64,000 nucleotides of DNA from Cognatazoarcus halotolerans. GTDB taxonomy: Bacteria; Pseudomonadota; Gammaproteobacteria; Burkholderiales; Rhodocyclaceae. The notes under the pieces are model-generated. The model saw only the letters and a program-made list of their open reading frames with translations, ran no database searches and was not told the DNA's origin. This document shows, piece after piece, positions 1 to 9,759 of this stretch. The number at the start of each line of letters is the position of its first letter. Within the stretch, counting starts at the first letter, position 1. The stretch is taken from assembly GCF_009800965.1 (NCBI RefSeq), contig NZ_WUAF01000001.1, forward strand, positions 1 through 64,000, given 5' to 3'. The position numbers and the translations under genes were made by a program.

Positions 1-97
1 GCTTGTCAATACATCCAGCGAATTATTTTTAACAACCCGCCGCATCCATCAACCCCTCATCGCCCCGCAAAACCCCGCCAAGCAACGAGAGCGGCGA

Positions 98-125
98 ATT
101 ATACACACCAAATCTAGACCGTCAA
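98..125 (-). promoter_or_regulatory. Strong sigma70-type promoter pointing out of the window
   Basis: On the minus strand TTGACG (120-125) and TATAAT (98-103) are separated by 16 bases, close to the sigma70 consensus. The promoter lies just beyond the end of tyrS and reads leftward off the window edge, so its gene is not visible. Such a strong promoter next to tyrS would suit an rRNA operon, but this is inference. The rest of 1-214 has no coding frame. Confidence 0.65.
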
Positions 126-214
126 CAAGATAAAACACTGCACATAGCCATCATCTTAAAATCGCCCCGATCTCCGTCAAGAGACTTGGCAGGTGCAGAG
201 TCATCCACTTCCGG

Positions 215-1423
215 TTAAATCAGTGCTTTTAGGACCACGCGAGCGAACTTTCGTTTTCCCACCTGCAACACAAGGGCCTCACCGTGGGTCAGCGACAGCC
301 CCTTGTCCGTTATCCGCTCGCCGTTCAGCCTGACTCCACCCTGCTCGATCATGCGCAGCGCTTCAGACGTACTACCTGTGAGCCCCGCCTGCTTCAATAC
401 TTGGGGCAGCGACAAGCCTAGCTCATCGACCACAAATTCAAACTCCGGCATCTTGTCAGGCATAGCGCCCTTCTGAAAGCGCGCCAGAAAATCGCGAATC
501 GCATCGTCTGCTGCAGCAGCTCCATGAAATCTGGCCACCAATTCCTGGGCGAGAAGAATCTTGGCGTCGCGGGGATTTGCACCTTCGCGCGCCCCCCTAC
601 GCAACCCGTTGATGTGCTCGCTTGACCGGAAAGAGAGCAGCTCGTAATAGCGCCACATCAAATCGTCAGAGATCGACATGACCTTGCCAAAAATCTCGAA
701 GGGGGGCTCATTTATGCCGATGTAGTTGCCCAAAGACTTTGACATCTTGTTGACCCCGTCCAGCCCTTCGAGAAGCGGCATCATCAACACACATTGCGGT
801 TTTTGCCCCTGATGCTTCTGCAATTCGCGCCCCATCAACAGATTGAACCGCTGGTCCGTCCCGCCCAGCTCTACATCCGCTCTCATGGCAACCGAATCGT
901 AGCCTTGACAAAGTGGGTACAGAAATTCATGTATGGCGATTGGCTGGCCACCTGCGTAACGTTTGGCGAAGTCATCCCGCTCCAACATCCTTGCTACGGT
1001 CTGCTGCGCAGCAAGCCGGATCATGCCCGCCGCCCCCACACTTTCCATCCAAACCGAGTTGAAGCAAATCTCAGTACGCTCGGAATCAAGGACCTTGAAG
1101 ATCTGCTCTTGGTAAGTACGTGCATTCTCGAGGATCTGCTCGCGAGTCAGCGGTGGGCGCGTAGCGTTCTTCCCCGAGGGGTCGCCAATCAGGCCAGTGA
1201 AATCGCCAATCAGGAACATCACATGGTGCCCAAGCTCCTGAAAATGCCGAAGCTTGTTAATCAGCACAGTATGGCCGAGATGAAGATCCGGCGCAGTTGG
1301 GTCAAAGCCCGCCTTAACTCGTAGCGGCCTGCCCGATGCAAGCTTCTCCAACATCTCGGACTCGAGCAACAGCTCCTCTGAACCACGCTTGATGAGACTC
1401 AGCGCGTCGGCGAATTCGGTCAT
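215..1423 (-). CDS. tyrS: Tyrosyl-tRNA synthetase
   Basis: Class I aminoacyl-tRNA synthetase that charges tRNA-Tyr in the cytoplasm. The HIGH-type motif HLGHTVL follows FDPTAPDLH near residue 50, and the KMSKS loop is present about residue 230. An S4-like RNA-binding domain follows at the C-terminus ([14 protein letters not shown]). I start the gene at the internal ATG giving [14 protein letters not shown] (402 residues), since the six upstream codons are not family-like. It is divergent from the M23 peptidase gene, with about 80 bp between them. Base composition is clearly less GC-rich than the nif genes further right. Confidence 0.97.
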   Translation of the reverse strand: MTEFADALSLIKRGSEELLLESEMLEKLASGRPLRVKAGFDPTAPDLHLGHTVLINKLRHFQELGHHVMFLIGDFTGLIGDPSGKNATRPPLTREQILENARTYQEQIFKVLDSERTEICFNSVWMESVGAAGMIRLAAQQTVARMLERDDFAKRYAGGQPIAIHEFLYPLCQGYDSVAMRADVELGGTDQRFNLLMGRELQKHQGQKPQCVLMMPLLEGLDGVNKMSKSLGNYIGINEPPFEIFGKVMSISDDLMWRYYELLSFRSSEHINGLRRGAREGANPRDAKILLAQELVARFHGAAAADDAIRDFLARFQKGAMPDKMPEFEFVVDELGLSLPQVLKQAGLTGSTSEALRMIEQGGVRLNGERITDKGLSLTHGEALVLQVGKRKFARVVLKALI

Positions 1424-1502
1424 CCCAAAATTTCTCCACACAGGTTTTGTTTGATCGGCCTGCTTTGATAGACTTCACCAAGTTTTGCGCCATGGAAATG
1501 CA

Positions 1503-2837
1503 ATGCCGACAGCCAAGCCCAGAATCTTAGCCGATAACCCGGAAATGCCTACGCGTCTTCACCTGCCTCGAAAACTGATGTTTATAGGCCCCATCGCGGC
1601 AACGCTTTCCTTGGGCGTCATGACTGCGCTGGCAACGGCACCTGGACAACACCTTGGCGACATCTCGGTTCGCGAGGTTGTGGAGAATCTTGCAGTAAAC
1701 ACAAATGCCCCCCTTCCCCTGGATGACGATGCATTTGTGCGCCTCGTTCGGATCCGCTCTGGCGACAGCATTTCGTCCCTTCTGGAACGGCTTGGCGCTT
1801 CAGATGACGAGATTCGGAAGACCATTACCGGATCGGAGGAAGGCCAGGCTGCAGTCAGGGGAATGCGAGCCGGCGAACCCGTCACCGCGACAGTTACTTC
1901 GAGCGGTCGAATCCTGTCGCTCGATATTCTTATGAATGCCGGAGCTGAGCGTTACAGCGTAATCAGGGACGGAAATCTCGTCCGCGAATCGGTGCAGCAG
2001 CGGAGCACGGACACGGCCATTCAGGTGCGCGGAGGTACGATCCAGAGTTCGCTCTTCGCCGCAACCGATGAGGCAGGCCTTTCGGATGATGTCGCGATGA
2101 AGCTCGCCGAGCTCTTTGGAACTGAGATTGATTTTCACACTGATCTACGCAAGGGGGACAAATTCAGCGTGGTCTTCGAGTCGGTGACCGAAAGCGGCGT
2201 CGAGATTTCGACGGGGCAGATACTGGCAGCCGAATTCATCAACAAGGGAAAGCGCTACGCCGTCGTGCTTTTCCGGGAAAAGGGCGGCCGCGAAAGCTAC
2301 TACACGCCGGATGGCAGAAGCCTGCGTCAGGCGTTCTTGAGATCCCCGCTTGAATTTTCGCGTGTAACGTCTGGCTTTGCCATGCGCTTTCATCCCATAA
2401 GAAAAATGTGGCGACAGCACAAAGGCGTAGATTTCGGCGCCCCGACAGGTACCGCGGTTAAAGCCACATCCGACGGCACCGTCGAATTTGTCGGCGAACA
2501 GCGTGGTTACGGCAACGTTATCAAACTTCGTCATCGCAACGATATTTCGACGCTATACGCCCATCTCAACGGATTCGCAAAAGGCCTACGCAAGGGAGAA
2601 AGCGTCGAACAAGGTGAAATCATTGGCTACGTTGGCCAGACTGGTTGGGCAACCGGTCCGCACCTGCATTACGAATTCCGGGCCAGCGACGAGCCGCTGG
2701 ACCCAATGTCCGCCGACCTTCCAACAGCCCAACCGCTTTCGAAAGAAGAAATGGCACGCTTCGACGCTCAAGTGTCGCCAAGCTTGGCCCGCCTTGCAAC
2801 TCTCAACAGAGCCACTGCCCTCGTTTCAAACAAATAG
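1503..2837 (+). CDS. M23 family murein endopeptidase (MepM-like)
   Basis: Predicted periplasmic zinc peptidase that cuts peptidoglycan cross-links. An N-terminal hydrophobic segment (about residues 25-45) acts as a signal anchor. A LysM/OapA-like region follows (SGDSISSLLERLGAS), then a C-terminal LytM/M23 domain with the metal ligands HKGVDF and GPHLHYEF. At about 444 residues it matches the MepM/YebA family length. I prefer the ATG at 1503; a TTG six codons upstream is the alternative. It is divergent from tyrS and convergent with erpA, with a long palindromic terminator between. Substrate specificity cannot be read from sequence. Confidence 0.9.
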   Translation: MPTAKPRILADNPEMPTRLHLPRKLMFIGPIAATLSLGVMTALATAPGQHLGDISVREVVENLAVNTNAPLPLDDDAFVRLVRIRSGDSISSLLERLGASDDEIRKTITGSEEGQAAVRGMRAGEPVTATVTSSGRILSLDILMNAGAERYSVIRDGNLVRESVQQRSTDTAIQVRGGTIQSSLFAATDEAGLSDDVAMKLAELFGTEIDFHTDLRKGDKFSVVFESVTESGVEISTGQILAAEFINKGKRYAVVLFREKGGRESYYTPDGRSLRQAFLRSPLEFSRVTSGFAMRFHPIRKMWRQHKGVDFGAPTGTAVKATSDGTVEFVGEQRGYGNVIKLRHRNDISTLYAHLNGFAKGLRKGESVEQGEIIGYVGQTGWATGPHLHYEFRASDEPLDPMSADLPTAQPLSKEEMARFDAQVSPSLARLATLNRATALVSNK

Positions 2838-2845
2838 ACACGGAT

Positions 2846-2899
2846 CTACGTCTTAAATGGAAAAAGGGCCGAAAGGCCCTTTTTCCATTTAAGACGTAG
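2846..2899. terminator. Bidirectional terminator, perfect 25-bp stem
   Basis: Two 25-base arms (2846-2870 and 2875-2899) are perfect reverse complements around a GAAA loop. Runs of A and T inside the stem flank a GC core (GGGCC/GGCCC), so either strand can form a hairpin followed by U-rich sequence. It lies between the convergent M23 peptidase and erpA genes. The stem is longer than a usual intrinsic terminator. Confidence 0.85.
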
Positions 2900-2907
2900 C
2901 GAAAAAC

Positions 2908-3258
2908 TCACGCCGAGAACGACGAACCACAACCACAGGTTGTCGTTGCATTGGGATTTCTGATAACGAACTGCGCTCCCTCAAGGCCCTCGGAATAGTC
3001 AATCTCGGCACCAACCAGATATTGATAACTCATCGAGTCGATGAGAAGCATCACACCGTTCTTTTCCATGGTGGTGTCGTCTTCGTTAGTCACCTCATCG
3101 AACGTGAAGCCATACTGGAAGCCCGAACAGCCTCCACCGCTCACGAAGACCCTGAGCTTGAGCTCGGGATTTCCTTCTTCTTCAATCAACTCCTTGACCT
3201 TGTTTGCCGCACTGTCCGTAAAGACGAGCGGGGCCGGCATGTCTGCAGCTGTATTCAT
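2908..3258 (-). CDS. erpA: Iron-sulfur cluster insertion protein ErpA
   Basis: A-type Fe-S carrier that delivers clusters to apoproteins in the cytoplasm. The three conserved cysteines are visible: one in [12 protein letters not shown] and two in the C-terminal CGCGSSF. The length of 116 residues is normal. The start at MNTAAD is supported by an AGGAG Shine-Dalgarno seven bases upstream; codons before it would be an unsupported extension. This is the housekeeping A-type carrier, distinct from the nif-linked one at 22428-22751. It ends against the long palindromic terminator shared with the peptidase gene. Confidence 0.93.
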   Translation of the reverse strand: MNTAADMPAPLVFTDSAANKVKELIEEEGNPELKLRVFVSGGGCSGFQYGFTFDEVTNEDDTTMEKNGVMLLIDSMSYQYLVGAEIDYSEGLEGAQFVIRNPNATTTCGCGSSFSA

Positions 3259-3470
3259 GATTTCTCCTGATGCCAATCCAGCCGACTGGCTGGCGCCCCA
3301 CCCGACGGCGAAGCAAAAAATAATGACGCAAGAGCCACAACGGCAATTGAGCGGACTAGATACATTGCCGCATTCGCAGCATCAACTCATGGTGCAATCA
3401 TAGCCCGGATCCGACGAGGCTGCAGCATGGCTCACAACACTACGACATTCGGGGCAACATTCGGTCGACG

Positions 3471-3497
3471 AAACAAAAACGCCCCGCAAAGCGGGGC
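3471..3497 (-). terminator. Intrinsic terminator of rplM-rpsI
   Basis: On the minus strand GCCCCGC-TTT-GCGGGGC is followed by GTTTTTG, a classic rho-independent terminator about 40 bases past the rpsI stop codon. Confidence 0.88.
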
Positions 3498-3536
3498 ATT
3501 CTTGTCCAGCCGGGAAAGCATCCCGACAACCGGACA

Positions 3537-3929
3537 TCAGCGCTTCGAGAATTGCTTGCGGCGACGAGCTTTACGGAAGCCAACTTTCTTGCGCTCGACT
3601 TCACGGGCGTCGCGAGATACGAACCCCGCTTTCTTAAGCATGCCCTTCAGCTCAAGATCATAGTCGATCAGAGCCCGCGTGATGCCGTGACGAACAGCAC
3701 CGGCCTGGCCGGACTCACCACCGCCAATTACGTTGACCATCACATCGAAGGTTGCCTCGTGATTGGTCAGAGCGAGCGGTTGACGAACCACCATACGTCC
3801 CGTTTCACGCGAGAAAAACTCGTCGAGCGGCTTGCCATTCACAACGATGTTGCCCGAGCCCTGCTTGATAAAGACACGAGCAACCGCAGTCTTGCGGCGA
3901 CCCGTACCATAGTTGTAAGTCACAGCCAT
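3537..3929 (-). CDS. rpsI: 30S ribosomal protein S9
   Basis: Small-subunit ribosomal protein whose basic C-terminal tail reaches the P site. The family signature is clear: the N-terminal [13 protein letters not shown], the [19 protein letters not shown] core and the terminal [11 protein letters not shown]. The length of 130 residues is standard. It is the second gene of the rplM-rpsI operon, 12 bases after rplM, and is closed by an intrinsic terminator. Confidence 0.98.
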   Translation of the reverse strand: MAVTYNYGTGRRKTAVARVFIKQGSGNIVVNGKPLDEFFSRETGRMVVRQPLALTNHEATFDVMVNVIGGGESGQAGAVRHGITRALIDYDLELKGMLKKAGFVSRDAREVERKKVGFRKARRRKQFSKR

Positions 3930-3941
3930 CGATAGCTCCTG

Positions 3942-4370
3942 TTAGATCTCGAGAACTTTGGGCTGCTGGGCAGCGTGCGGATGCTGAGTGCCTGCATAGC
4001 ACTTCATCTTCTTCAGCATCGCGTAACCAAGGGGGCCCTTCGGCAGCATGCCCTTGACGGCTTTCTCGAGAACACGAGCCGGAAAACGCTGCTGCAGCTT
4101 CGTAAAGTTGGTTTCATAGATACCGCCAGGATACCCGGTGTGACGGTAGTACTTCTTGTCCTGAGCCTTGGCACCAGTAACGCGGATCTTCTCTACGTTC
4201 ACCACGACAATATAGTCCCCGGTATCCACATGGGGGGTGTATTCAGGCTTGTGCTTGCCACGAAGGCGTCGTGCAACCTCGGCAGCAAGCCGACCAAGGA
4301 CTTTATCCGCCGCATCAACGACGAACCAGTCGCGCTTGACCTCGTGCGGCTTGGCAGAAAACGTTTTCAT
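3942..4370 (-). CDS. rplM: 50S ribosomal protein L13
   Basis: Early-assembling large-subunit ribosomal protein. The N-terminus [20 protein letters not shown] and the internal [16 protein letters not shown] and [13 protein letters not shown] segments are diagnostic, and 142 residues is the family length. An upstream in-frame extension of 70 codons is rejected because it runs through a promoter and lacks family similarity. It is the first gene of the rplM-rpsI operon, with a sigma70 promoter at 4427-4456. Confidence 0.98.
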   Translation of the reverse strand: MKTFSAKPHEVKRDWFVVDAADKVLGRLAAEVARRLRGKHKPEYTPHVDTGDYIVVVNVEKIRVTGAKAQDKKYYRHTGYPGGIYETNFTKLQQRFPARVLEKAVKGMLPKGPLGYAMLKKMKCYAGTQHPHAAQQPKVLEI

Positions 4371-4426
4371 CTCGTTCCTCGAACTTGACTGGCCTAGGGT
4401 GACGGCCTCTGAACAGAAAGCGGGCG

Positions 4427-4456
4427 ATACTACGAGAAATTGACCTACATTGTCAA
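4427..4456 (-). promoter_or_regulatory. Sigma70 promoter for rplM-rpsI
   Basis: On the minus strand TTGACA (4451-4456) and TAGTAT (4427-4432) are 18 bases apart. Transcription would start about 50 bases before the rplM ATG. Confidence 0.7.
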
Positions 4457-4483
4457 TCGGGATTCGCCAAAATCCCTGCATGC

Positions 4484-4512
4484 AAAAAAAACGCGGCTCG
4501 GGAAGAGCCGCG
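4484..4512 (-). terminator. Intrinsic terminator with no upstream gene
   Basis: CGCGGCTC (4492-4499) pairs with GAGCCGCG (4505-4512) around a five-base loop, and eight A on the plus strand (4484-4491) give an eight-U tail on the minus-strand transcript. No protein gene precedes it on the minus strand, which is the main reason to suspect a small RNA. It also insulates rplM from upstream transcription. Confidence 0.85.
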
Positions 4513-4577
4513 CTAAATCCACACCAAAGGAGGAGGGTGGAGGAGACACAGGATGGATCGAACAACGGATCCGGTTG
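4484..4577 (-). ncRNA. Candidate small RNA, CUCCU-rich
   Basis: An intergenic transcription unit on the minus strand, about 94 bases long. A promoter-like pair (TTGCCA at 4607-4612, 17-base spacer, GATAAT at 4584-4589) predicts a start near 4577. The end is a strong terminator (stem 4492-4512, then eight T). The body carries repeated CUCC/CCUCCU motifs (4530-4548 on the complement), which are complementary to Shine-Dalgarno sequences. No coding frame fits between promoter and terminator. The architecture resembles trans-acting sRNAs with anti-Shine-Dalgarno loops, but I do not recognise a named family. Expression is inferred. Confidence 0.5.
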
Positions 4578-4612
4578 CATCCGATTATCAAGAAAGCCCT
4601 CGCCAATGGCAA

Positions 4613-4851
4613 ATGGTTTTTGTGCGCCGCAGCAAAATTGTTTCTATCGACGAATCAATCTCTGCAATGAACTTCACGTGGGGGCACGTTCCAGACACGC
4701 GGACTCAATCACGCCTTACCCGAAAAACGGGGCAAGATGCCATCACCTCAAAACCGCTAAACTCTGCTGCTCGAATCGGGGCAACCTCACCGACCCGCTC
4801 CAGATCGCAACGCGCGCGCCTTCGGGTTTCGGAAACGTAACGGAGAATCAG
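4613..4851. other. Intergenic space before the OsmC-like gene
   Basis: Together with the rplM promoter and the candidate small RNA, this completes a roughly 480-base stretch (4371-4851) without a protein gene. Apart from a small hairpin near 4718-4731 I see no further element that I can name. The promoter of the OsmC-like gene should lie here. Confidence 0.5.
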
Positions 4852-5298
4852 ATGGATTGCACAGTCAAGTGGCTAGATGGAATGGCATTTATCGCCGAGA
4901 CGGGTACTGGCCACCTTGTCACAATGGACGGGGCTCCAGAAGCCGGCGGACGCAATCTTGCGCCACGTCCCATGGAATTGCTGTTGGCGGGAGCCGGGGG
5001 GTGCTCGGCCTTCGATGTAGTATTGATTCTGAAACGCGCTAGACAGGCAGTCACCGGTTGCGAAGTCCGCCTCGACGCCGAACGAGCGGATGCAGACCCC
5101 AAGGTGTTCACGCGCATCACCTTTCACTACACCGTCTCGGGCCACAATCTCAAACCGGAGGTGGTCAAACGTGCAATCGATCTTTCCGCAGAAAAGTACT
5201 GTTCGGCTTCGATCATGCTCAGCAAAACGGCCGAGATGTTGCACGAATGGACAATCGTCGAGACCGGTCCGCAAGCGGCAATCGAGTCAACCGACTGA
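4852..5298 (+). CDS. OsmC family protein (YhfA-like)
   Basis: Member of the OsmC/Ohr thiol-dependent peroxidase-related superfamily, probably cytoplasmic. The family layout is visible: LAPRPMELLLAGAGGCSAFDV contains the first conserved cysteine, and the second lies in SAEKYCSASIML. The length of 148 residues matches YhfA-type proteins. The ATG at 4852 follows a GGAG sequence; a longer reading frame begins far upstream but runs through the intergenic small-RNA region and is rejected. The real substrate of this subfamily is not known, so peroxide reduction is only a family-based suggestion. It is convergent with coq7. Confidence 0.85.
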   Translation: MDCTVKWLDGMAFIAETGTGHLVTMDGAPEAGGRNLAPRPMELLLAGAGGCSAFDVVLILKRARQAVTGCEVRLDAERADADPKVFTRITFHYTVSGHNLKPEVVKRAIDLSAEKYCSASIMLSKTAEMLHEWTIVETGPQAAIESTD

Positions 5299-5307
5299 TC
5301 CCTTTCA

Positions 5308-5928
5308 CTAAACCCAGTATGCGGTCCGGGTCATCACGGCGGACGCCGCACGCATGAGCTGCCTCACGGGCGTCGGCAGCTCATGGGCACCAAGCTTGAC
5401 CGCCGTTTCGGCATGCGCAACCTCATCACGCTGCATCTGATCGAGAATCGCCCGTGACTTTTTGTCGTCTGGTGACAGGCGCTCCAGATGCCCCTTGAGG
5501 TGAGCTTCGACCTGTCGCTCCGTTTCGGCCAAAAACCCGAGGCTCCAGCCATCCCCCATTTTCCCGGCCAAGGCTCCCAGACCAAATGACCCGGCGTACC
5601 ACAGGGGATTAAGCAGACTTTTGCGGCCTCCAAGCTCGGCAATCCGCTGCTCCGTCCATGCAAGGTGCTCCGTTTCCTCTGCTGCTGCCCCTTCCAGAGC
5701 CTTTCTCGTGCTCGGATCGCGCGAAGTCAGCGCCTGCCCCTGATACAGCGCCTGCGCACACACTTCACCACAGTGATTCACCCTCATGAGCGAGGCCGCG
5801 TCCTTCCTTGACCTTTCATCAAGGTCTGTCTCCGGAAAGTCTCGCCCTGGCACCGGGCGTATCGTCCGCGCGCTAGCAAAAACGGTCCTGAGTGCCTTGT
5901 CGAATTCGACAATCGCCCGATCAATCAT
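5308..5928 (-). CDS. coq7: Demethoxyubiquinone hydroxylase Coq7
   Basis: Di-iron monooxygenase of ubiquinone biosynthesis that adds the last ring hydroxyl using O2. The ferritin-like iron ligands are visible as [33 protein letters not shown] and [10 protein letters not shown]. The length of 206 residues fits the bacterial Coq7 type used by many betaproteobacteria in place of UbiF. It lies ten bases from the end of the convergent OsmC-like gene. It shows the organism makes ubiquinone aerobically, which fits a respiratory diazotroph. Confidence 0.93.
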   Translation of the reverse strand: MIDRAIVEFDKALRTVFASARTIRPVPGRDFPETDLDERSRKDAASLMRVNHCGEVCAQALYQGQALTSRDPSTRKALEGAAAEETEHLAWTEQRIAELGGRKSLLNPLWYAGSFGLGALAGKMGDGWSLGFLAETERQVEAHLKGHLERLSPDDKKSRAILDQMQRDEVAHAETAVKLGAHELPTPVRQLMRAASAVMTRTAYWV

Positions 5929-5944
5929 GACGCCCGACCTCCGT

Positions 5945-6505
5945 TTAATAACGACTCATGCTGCGCCTGAGCTTGGTCAGGATCTCGGGCACGCTTCTCA
6001 CTTGTATACCGTTGTCGCAGATATACTCTTTCGCAAGTGCAGCGCGGGCGCGGTTCAGGTTGCTCTCCTCGATCAGACGCCACGCCGAAGCCCTGACCGG
6101 GATCCATTGCCCACTCCGAGAAGCCGTTGCGTACATTTTCCACTCGGCCGATTGACAGCGGATTCCCTCGAAAGTGGCCGTTTCAGCACCAGACGACGAA
6201 CGAACCACCATCGTATAGCGCGTGACGCCATCGTCCCCAATGGCAAGGGTGTGCCGGTCCAGGTAAAAGTCGTTGTTGGTAACTGCGCTCACGTAAAAAG
6301 GCTCAAACGCCGTCTTGTCGGGAGGAGGCGGCAAGGTAAACGTACCCTCGACCCACGGCGCAGGCGGCTCAAAGTCGTTTTCGACCACCGCATTAGCGGA
6401 ACAGCAAAACATGCACAACGACAACACTGCCAAGCGCGAAGCTGATTTCAAAACGGCACTCCCGACTCCCACCCGCCAACCGCGGCGGCAACACCTTTGA
6501 CGCAT
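5945..6505 (-). CDS. CNP1-like family exported protein
   Basis: About 186 residues with an N-terminal signal peptide (hydrophobic run [11 protein letters not shown], then SANA). The mature part resembles the CNP1-like family of betaproteobacterial proteins of unknown function: [14 protein letters not shown], then [14 protein letters not shown], and [22 protein letters not shown] further in. Two cysteines in the mature part (IRCQ and YICDNG) may form a disulfide. The start at [10 protein letters not shown] gives a proper basic n-region; ten more codons upstream are possible. It follows coq7 upstream on the same strand with a 16-base gap, so the two may be co-transcribed. No function can be assigned. 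Confidence 0.75.
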   Translation of the reverse strand: MRQRCCRRGWRVGVGSAVLKSASRLAVLSLCMFCCSANAVVENDFEPPAPWVEGTFTLPPPPDKTAFEPFYVSAVTNNDFYLDRHTLAIGDDGVTRYTMVVRSSSGAETATFEGIRCQSAEWKMYATASRSGQWIPVRASAWRLIEESNLNRARAALAKEYICDNGIQVRSVPEILTKLRRSMSRY

Positions 6506-6637
6506 AACAACATTCCGCCACGCGTACGCCCACAATGAGCGAACAATGGAATGGCTCTACACCCTGAAAAAGCACACATTACAAGCCCCAGGGGTCCGGC
6601 ACCGGGCCGCCGAAGCATAGCCAGCACAACGGACCAA

Positions 6638-7231
6638 TCAGGTATGTAACGCGGCCTCGATCTCAGCAAAAGTTCTTGCGACCTCGGTCGTCTGAACCGG
6701 AATCCCCAATTGCCGGGCAATCTGGGATGAGGAAAAAATCCCCCTCACCAGAACGTTCGAGGCTCTATCCCGCTCGACAACCAGCATATGCTGTCGTCCA
6801 CAATGGCGAAGGGTAGCTACCACATCGCCAACGACGGCCTTCATCACCTCGGTCAAGGTCACCGCCTGAACAGCCGAGATCGGCGTCATGGCATCTCGGA
6901 CCGTCAGATCCTGCATCCTGACCCCACGTTGATTGCAGAGCTGAAGTGGGCGTTCGCCAAGCAGATCGGATGCGGTGATGAGACCTATCATGCTGCGTGC
7001 TCGGTCCACCACCAGCAGTGACCGCACTGCCCTGAGGACCATGATTCTCTGAGCGTCGGCCAAGCCGGTATCCGGATCGACCGTCGCCGCCGCGACCTGG
7101 CGCAGATCCGTCATGACGTCCACTGCCGGCGAGCTTGCCGTGACAGGCCCAACCCTGCTTGCATCCACGATCGCGCAAGACTCGCCATTGATTCCGACGA
7201 GCGCCATTGGCATATTGCTTTGGTGTCCCAT
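6638..7231 (-). CDS. CBS-domain protein
   Basis: A 197-residue soluble protein with two CBS motifs. The first ends at LLVVDRARSMIGLITASDLLGERP (about residues 90-115) and the second spans VRDAMTPISAVQAV through VRGIFSSSQIARQLGI. Paired CBS motifs form a Bateman module that usually binds adenosine nucleotides and regulates a partner. No enzyme or channel domain is attached, so the partner is unknown. It stands alone, between the CNP1-like gene and rppH. Confidence 0.8.
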   Translation of the reverse strand: MGHQSNMPMALVGINGESCAIVDASRVGPVTASSPAVDVMTDLRQVAAATVDPDTGLADAQRIMVLRAVRSLLVVDRARSMIGLITASDLLGERPLQLCNQRGVRMQDLTVRDAMTPISAVQAVTLTEVMKAVVGDVVATLRHCGRQHMLVVERDRASNVLVRGIFSSSQIARQLGIPVQTTEVARTFAEIEAALHT

Positions 7232-7344
7232 GCGTCCCTCCTTCCTGTCTGGATAGTGGAGCGGAACGGGTGCCCTCCCGCCACCGCTTCAGGGAAAAAC
7301 CGCCGCGACCTGCTGACCGGTGCTCAATCGACAAGTATCAGACT

Positions 7345-7869
7345 CTAACCACCAACGCTCGCGCTGCGGTACTCCTTCGGAAACTCACGGCACCGCTCGC
7401 GAAACACGATCCGAGCAAGCTCGGTCAGCGCCATTTGGTAAACCTGCCGCTTGAACTCTATTACTGCTTCCAGCGGAACCCAGTATTCACTCCACCGCCA
7501 AGCGTCGAATTCGGGATGGCTGCTTGCGCGCAAACACACGTCGTTGTCGCGACCCACGAGCCTGAGCAGATACCATATCTGCTTCTGCCCCCGATACGTA
7601 TTGCGCCACTCGCGCTTGATCCAGTTTTTTGGAACGTCGTATCGCAACCAGCCACGCGTACGCCCAAGAATCTTCACATGCTCCGGGCGCAGTCCGACTT
7701 CCTCGAAAAGCTCCCGGTACATGGCTTGCTCGGGAGACTCCCCGTGCTTGATTCCGCCCTGCGGGAACTGCCAGGAATGCTCGCGAATGCGTTTGCCCCA
7801 GAACACCTCGTTGCGCGCGTTAACCAGAATGATGCCGACGTTCGGGCGATAGCCTTCACGGTCGAGCAT
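7345..7869 (-). CDS. rppH: RNA pyrophosphohydrolase RppH
   Basis: Nudix hydrolase that removes pyrophosphate from the 5' end of mRNA and so triggers decay. The Nudix box is complete: [23 protein letters not shown] (G-x5-E-x7-REUxEExGU). The N-terminus [15 protein letters not shown] is typical of RppH, which decides the start; 14 upstream in-frame codons are excluded. The length of 174 residues matches the family. It is divergent from proS, an arrangement I have often seen in betaproteobacteria. Confidence 0.95.
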   Translation of the reverse strand: MLDREGYRPNVGIILVNARNEVFWGKRIREHSWQFPQGGIKHGESPEQAMYRELFEEVGLRPEHVKILGRTRGWLRYDVPKNWIKREWRNTYRGQKQIWYLLRLVGRDNDVCLRASSHPEFDAWRWSEYWVPLEAVIEFKRQVYQMALTELARIVFRERCREFPKEYRSASVGG

Positions 7870-8007
7870 GGTTAAACCTTCAAAATCATGAACTGAGAAC
7901 GATTCTTTCACACTTCAGGTTGAATTGAAAGGCGCCGCCAATGCGGCCGAAGCCCAGCAAACACGCTAGAATCGGGCGCTTCGACAACGTCCCTTGCGAT
8001 TCCCCAG

Positions 8008-9759
8008 ATGCGCGCCTCCAAGTTTTTCGTTTCGACCCTCAAGGAAGCCCCCTCCGACGCCGAGGTAACCAGCCAGAAGCTGATGCTGAGAGCCGGCATG
8101 ATCCGGAAAGTTGCAGCAGGCATATACAGCTACATGCCGATCGGCCTGCGGTCCATTCGCAAGGTCGAAGGGATCATTCGCGAGGAAATGAACCGCGCCG
8201 GCGCTATGGAACTCACGATGCCGATGATTCAGCCTGCAGAGCTGTGGCAGGAGACCGGCCGCTGGGAGAAGATGGGGCCAGAATTACTGCGCCTCAAGGA
8301 CCGCCACGACCGCGATTTCGCGATGCAGCCCACGTCGGAGGAGGTCGTCACCGACATCGCTCGCCAGGAACTAAAGAGTTATCGCCAACTGCCGAAGAAC
8401 TTCTATCAGATCCAGACCAAATTCCGCGACGAGCGCCGGCCAAGGTTCGGCATCATGCGCGGACGCGAGTTCACGATGAAGGACGCCTACTCCTTCGACC
8501 GCAGCGAAGAAGCCGCTGGTCGAAGCTACGACACCATGTACGCTGCCTACATGCGCATCTTCGACCGGCTCGGGCTCGAATATCGTGCGGTGGCGGCCGA
8601 TACCGGCGCAATCGGTGGCGACCGCTCGCACGAATTCCAGGTAATCGCCGACACCGGCGAGGACGCCATCGTTTACTGCCCGGATTCGGACTACGCAGCG
8701 AACATCGAACTCGCAGAAGCCGTCTCACTGCTGCCCTCGCGTGCATCGGCGGCCATGTCACTCGAGAAGACACCGACGCCGGGCAAGGCGACCTGCGCGG
8801 AAGTTGCCGAACTCCTCGGGGTTCCCCTCGATACCACAGTGAAGTCGCTGGTCCTTGCCACGGACGAAGTGGACGCAACCGGCACCCCGGTAGGCAGCAC
8901 GGTCTGGTTGCTGCTGGTGCGTGGCGACCACGCGCTCAACGAAGTAAAGGCGGGCAAACTCGAACCTCTGAAAGGCGGCTTCCGCTTTGCCACCGAGGCC
9001 GAGATCGTCGAGCACTTCGGCTGCAGGCCGGGCTACCTCGGCCCGATCGGACTCGCAAAGCCGGTCAAGGTGATCGCAGACAGAACGGTTGCCGCCATGG
9101 CCGACTTCATATGCGGCGCGAACGCCGAGAACTTCCACTTCACCGGTGCGAACTGGGGCCGCGACATGCCCGAGCCCGACTTCGTCGCCGACATCCGCAA
9201 CGTGGTCGAGGGTGACCCCTCCCCGGACGGCCAGGGGCCGCTGGCAATCCAGCGAGGCATCGAGGTGGGCCATGTCTTCTATCTTGGCACCAAATACTCG
9301 AAAGCCATGAACGCCACTTTCCTGGACGAGGACGGTCGTCCCAAGCACTTCGAGATGGGTTGCTACGGGATTGGCGTAACCCGCATTCTCGGCGCGGCGA
9401 TCGAGCAGAACAATGACGCGCGCGGCATCATCTGGCCGGCGGCGATCGCGCCCTTCGAAGTGGTCATCTGCCCGGTCGGCTGGAGCAAATCGGAAGCTGT
9501 CCGCGAAGAGGCAAACCGAATCTACACGGCCTTGCTGGATGCCGGCGTGGACGTCATTCTCGACGATCGCGACGAGCGCCCCGGGGTGATGTTTGCCGAC
9601 TGGGAGCTGATTGGCGTCCCCCATCGCGTGACGGTGGGCGATCGCGGCCTCAAGGAAGGCCTTGTCGAATACCAAGGGCGCCGTGATGCGGAGGCGGTGA
9701 AGCTGCCGATCGCCGAAATCGTCTCGTCGATCGTTACCCGCCTCGGGGCACTCGTGTAA
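8008..9759 (+). CDS. proS: Prolyl-tRNA synthetase
   Basis: Class II synthetase charging tRNA-Pro in the cytoplasm. Motif 2 is seen in [27 protein letters not shown], and motif 3 in [17 protein letters not shown]. Between motifs 2 and 3 sits the bacterial INS editing domain (about residues 225-405), which clears mischarged alanine. A C-terminal anticodon-binding domain (about 470-583) completes the bacterial-type enzyme. Its stop overlaps the ATG of the transglycosylase by one base (TAATG), suggesting translational coupling. Confidence 0.97.
   Translation: MRASKFFVSTLKEAPSDAEVTSQKLMLRAGMIRKVAAGIYSYMPIGLRSIRKVEGIIREEMNRAGAMELTMPMIQPAELWQETGRWEKMGPELLRLKDRHDRDFAMQPTSEEVVTDIARQELKSYRQLPKNFYQIQTKFRDERRPRFGIMRGREFTMKDAYSFDRSEEAAGRSYDTMYAAYMRIFDRLGLEYRAVAADTGAIGGDRSHEFQVIADTGEDAIVYCPDSDYAANIELAEAVSLLPSRASAAMSLEKTPTPGKATCAEVAELLGVPLDTTVKSLVLATDEVDATGTPVGSTVWLLLVRGDHALNEVKAGKLEPLKGGFRFATEAEIVEHFGCRPGYLGPIGLAKPVKVIADRTVAAMADFICGANAENFHFTGANWGRDMPEPDFVADIRNVVEGDPSPDGQGPLAIQRGIEVGHVFYLGTKYSKAMNATFLDEDGRPKHFEMGCYGIGVTRILGAAIEQNNDARGIIWPAAIAPFEVVICPVGWSKSEAVREEANRIYTALLDAGVDVILDDRDERPGVMFADWELIGVPHRVTVGDRGLKEGLVEYQGRRDAEAVKLPIAEIVSSIVTRLGALV

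Noticed and set aside
7941-9215. Long plus-strand reading frame overlapping proS
   Set aside because: It is an out-of-frame image of proS, rich in Arg and His as such GC-rich shadows are. proS itself has full family motifs.
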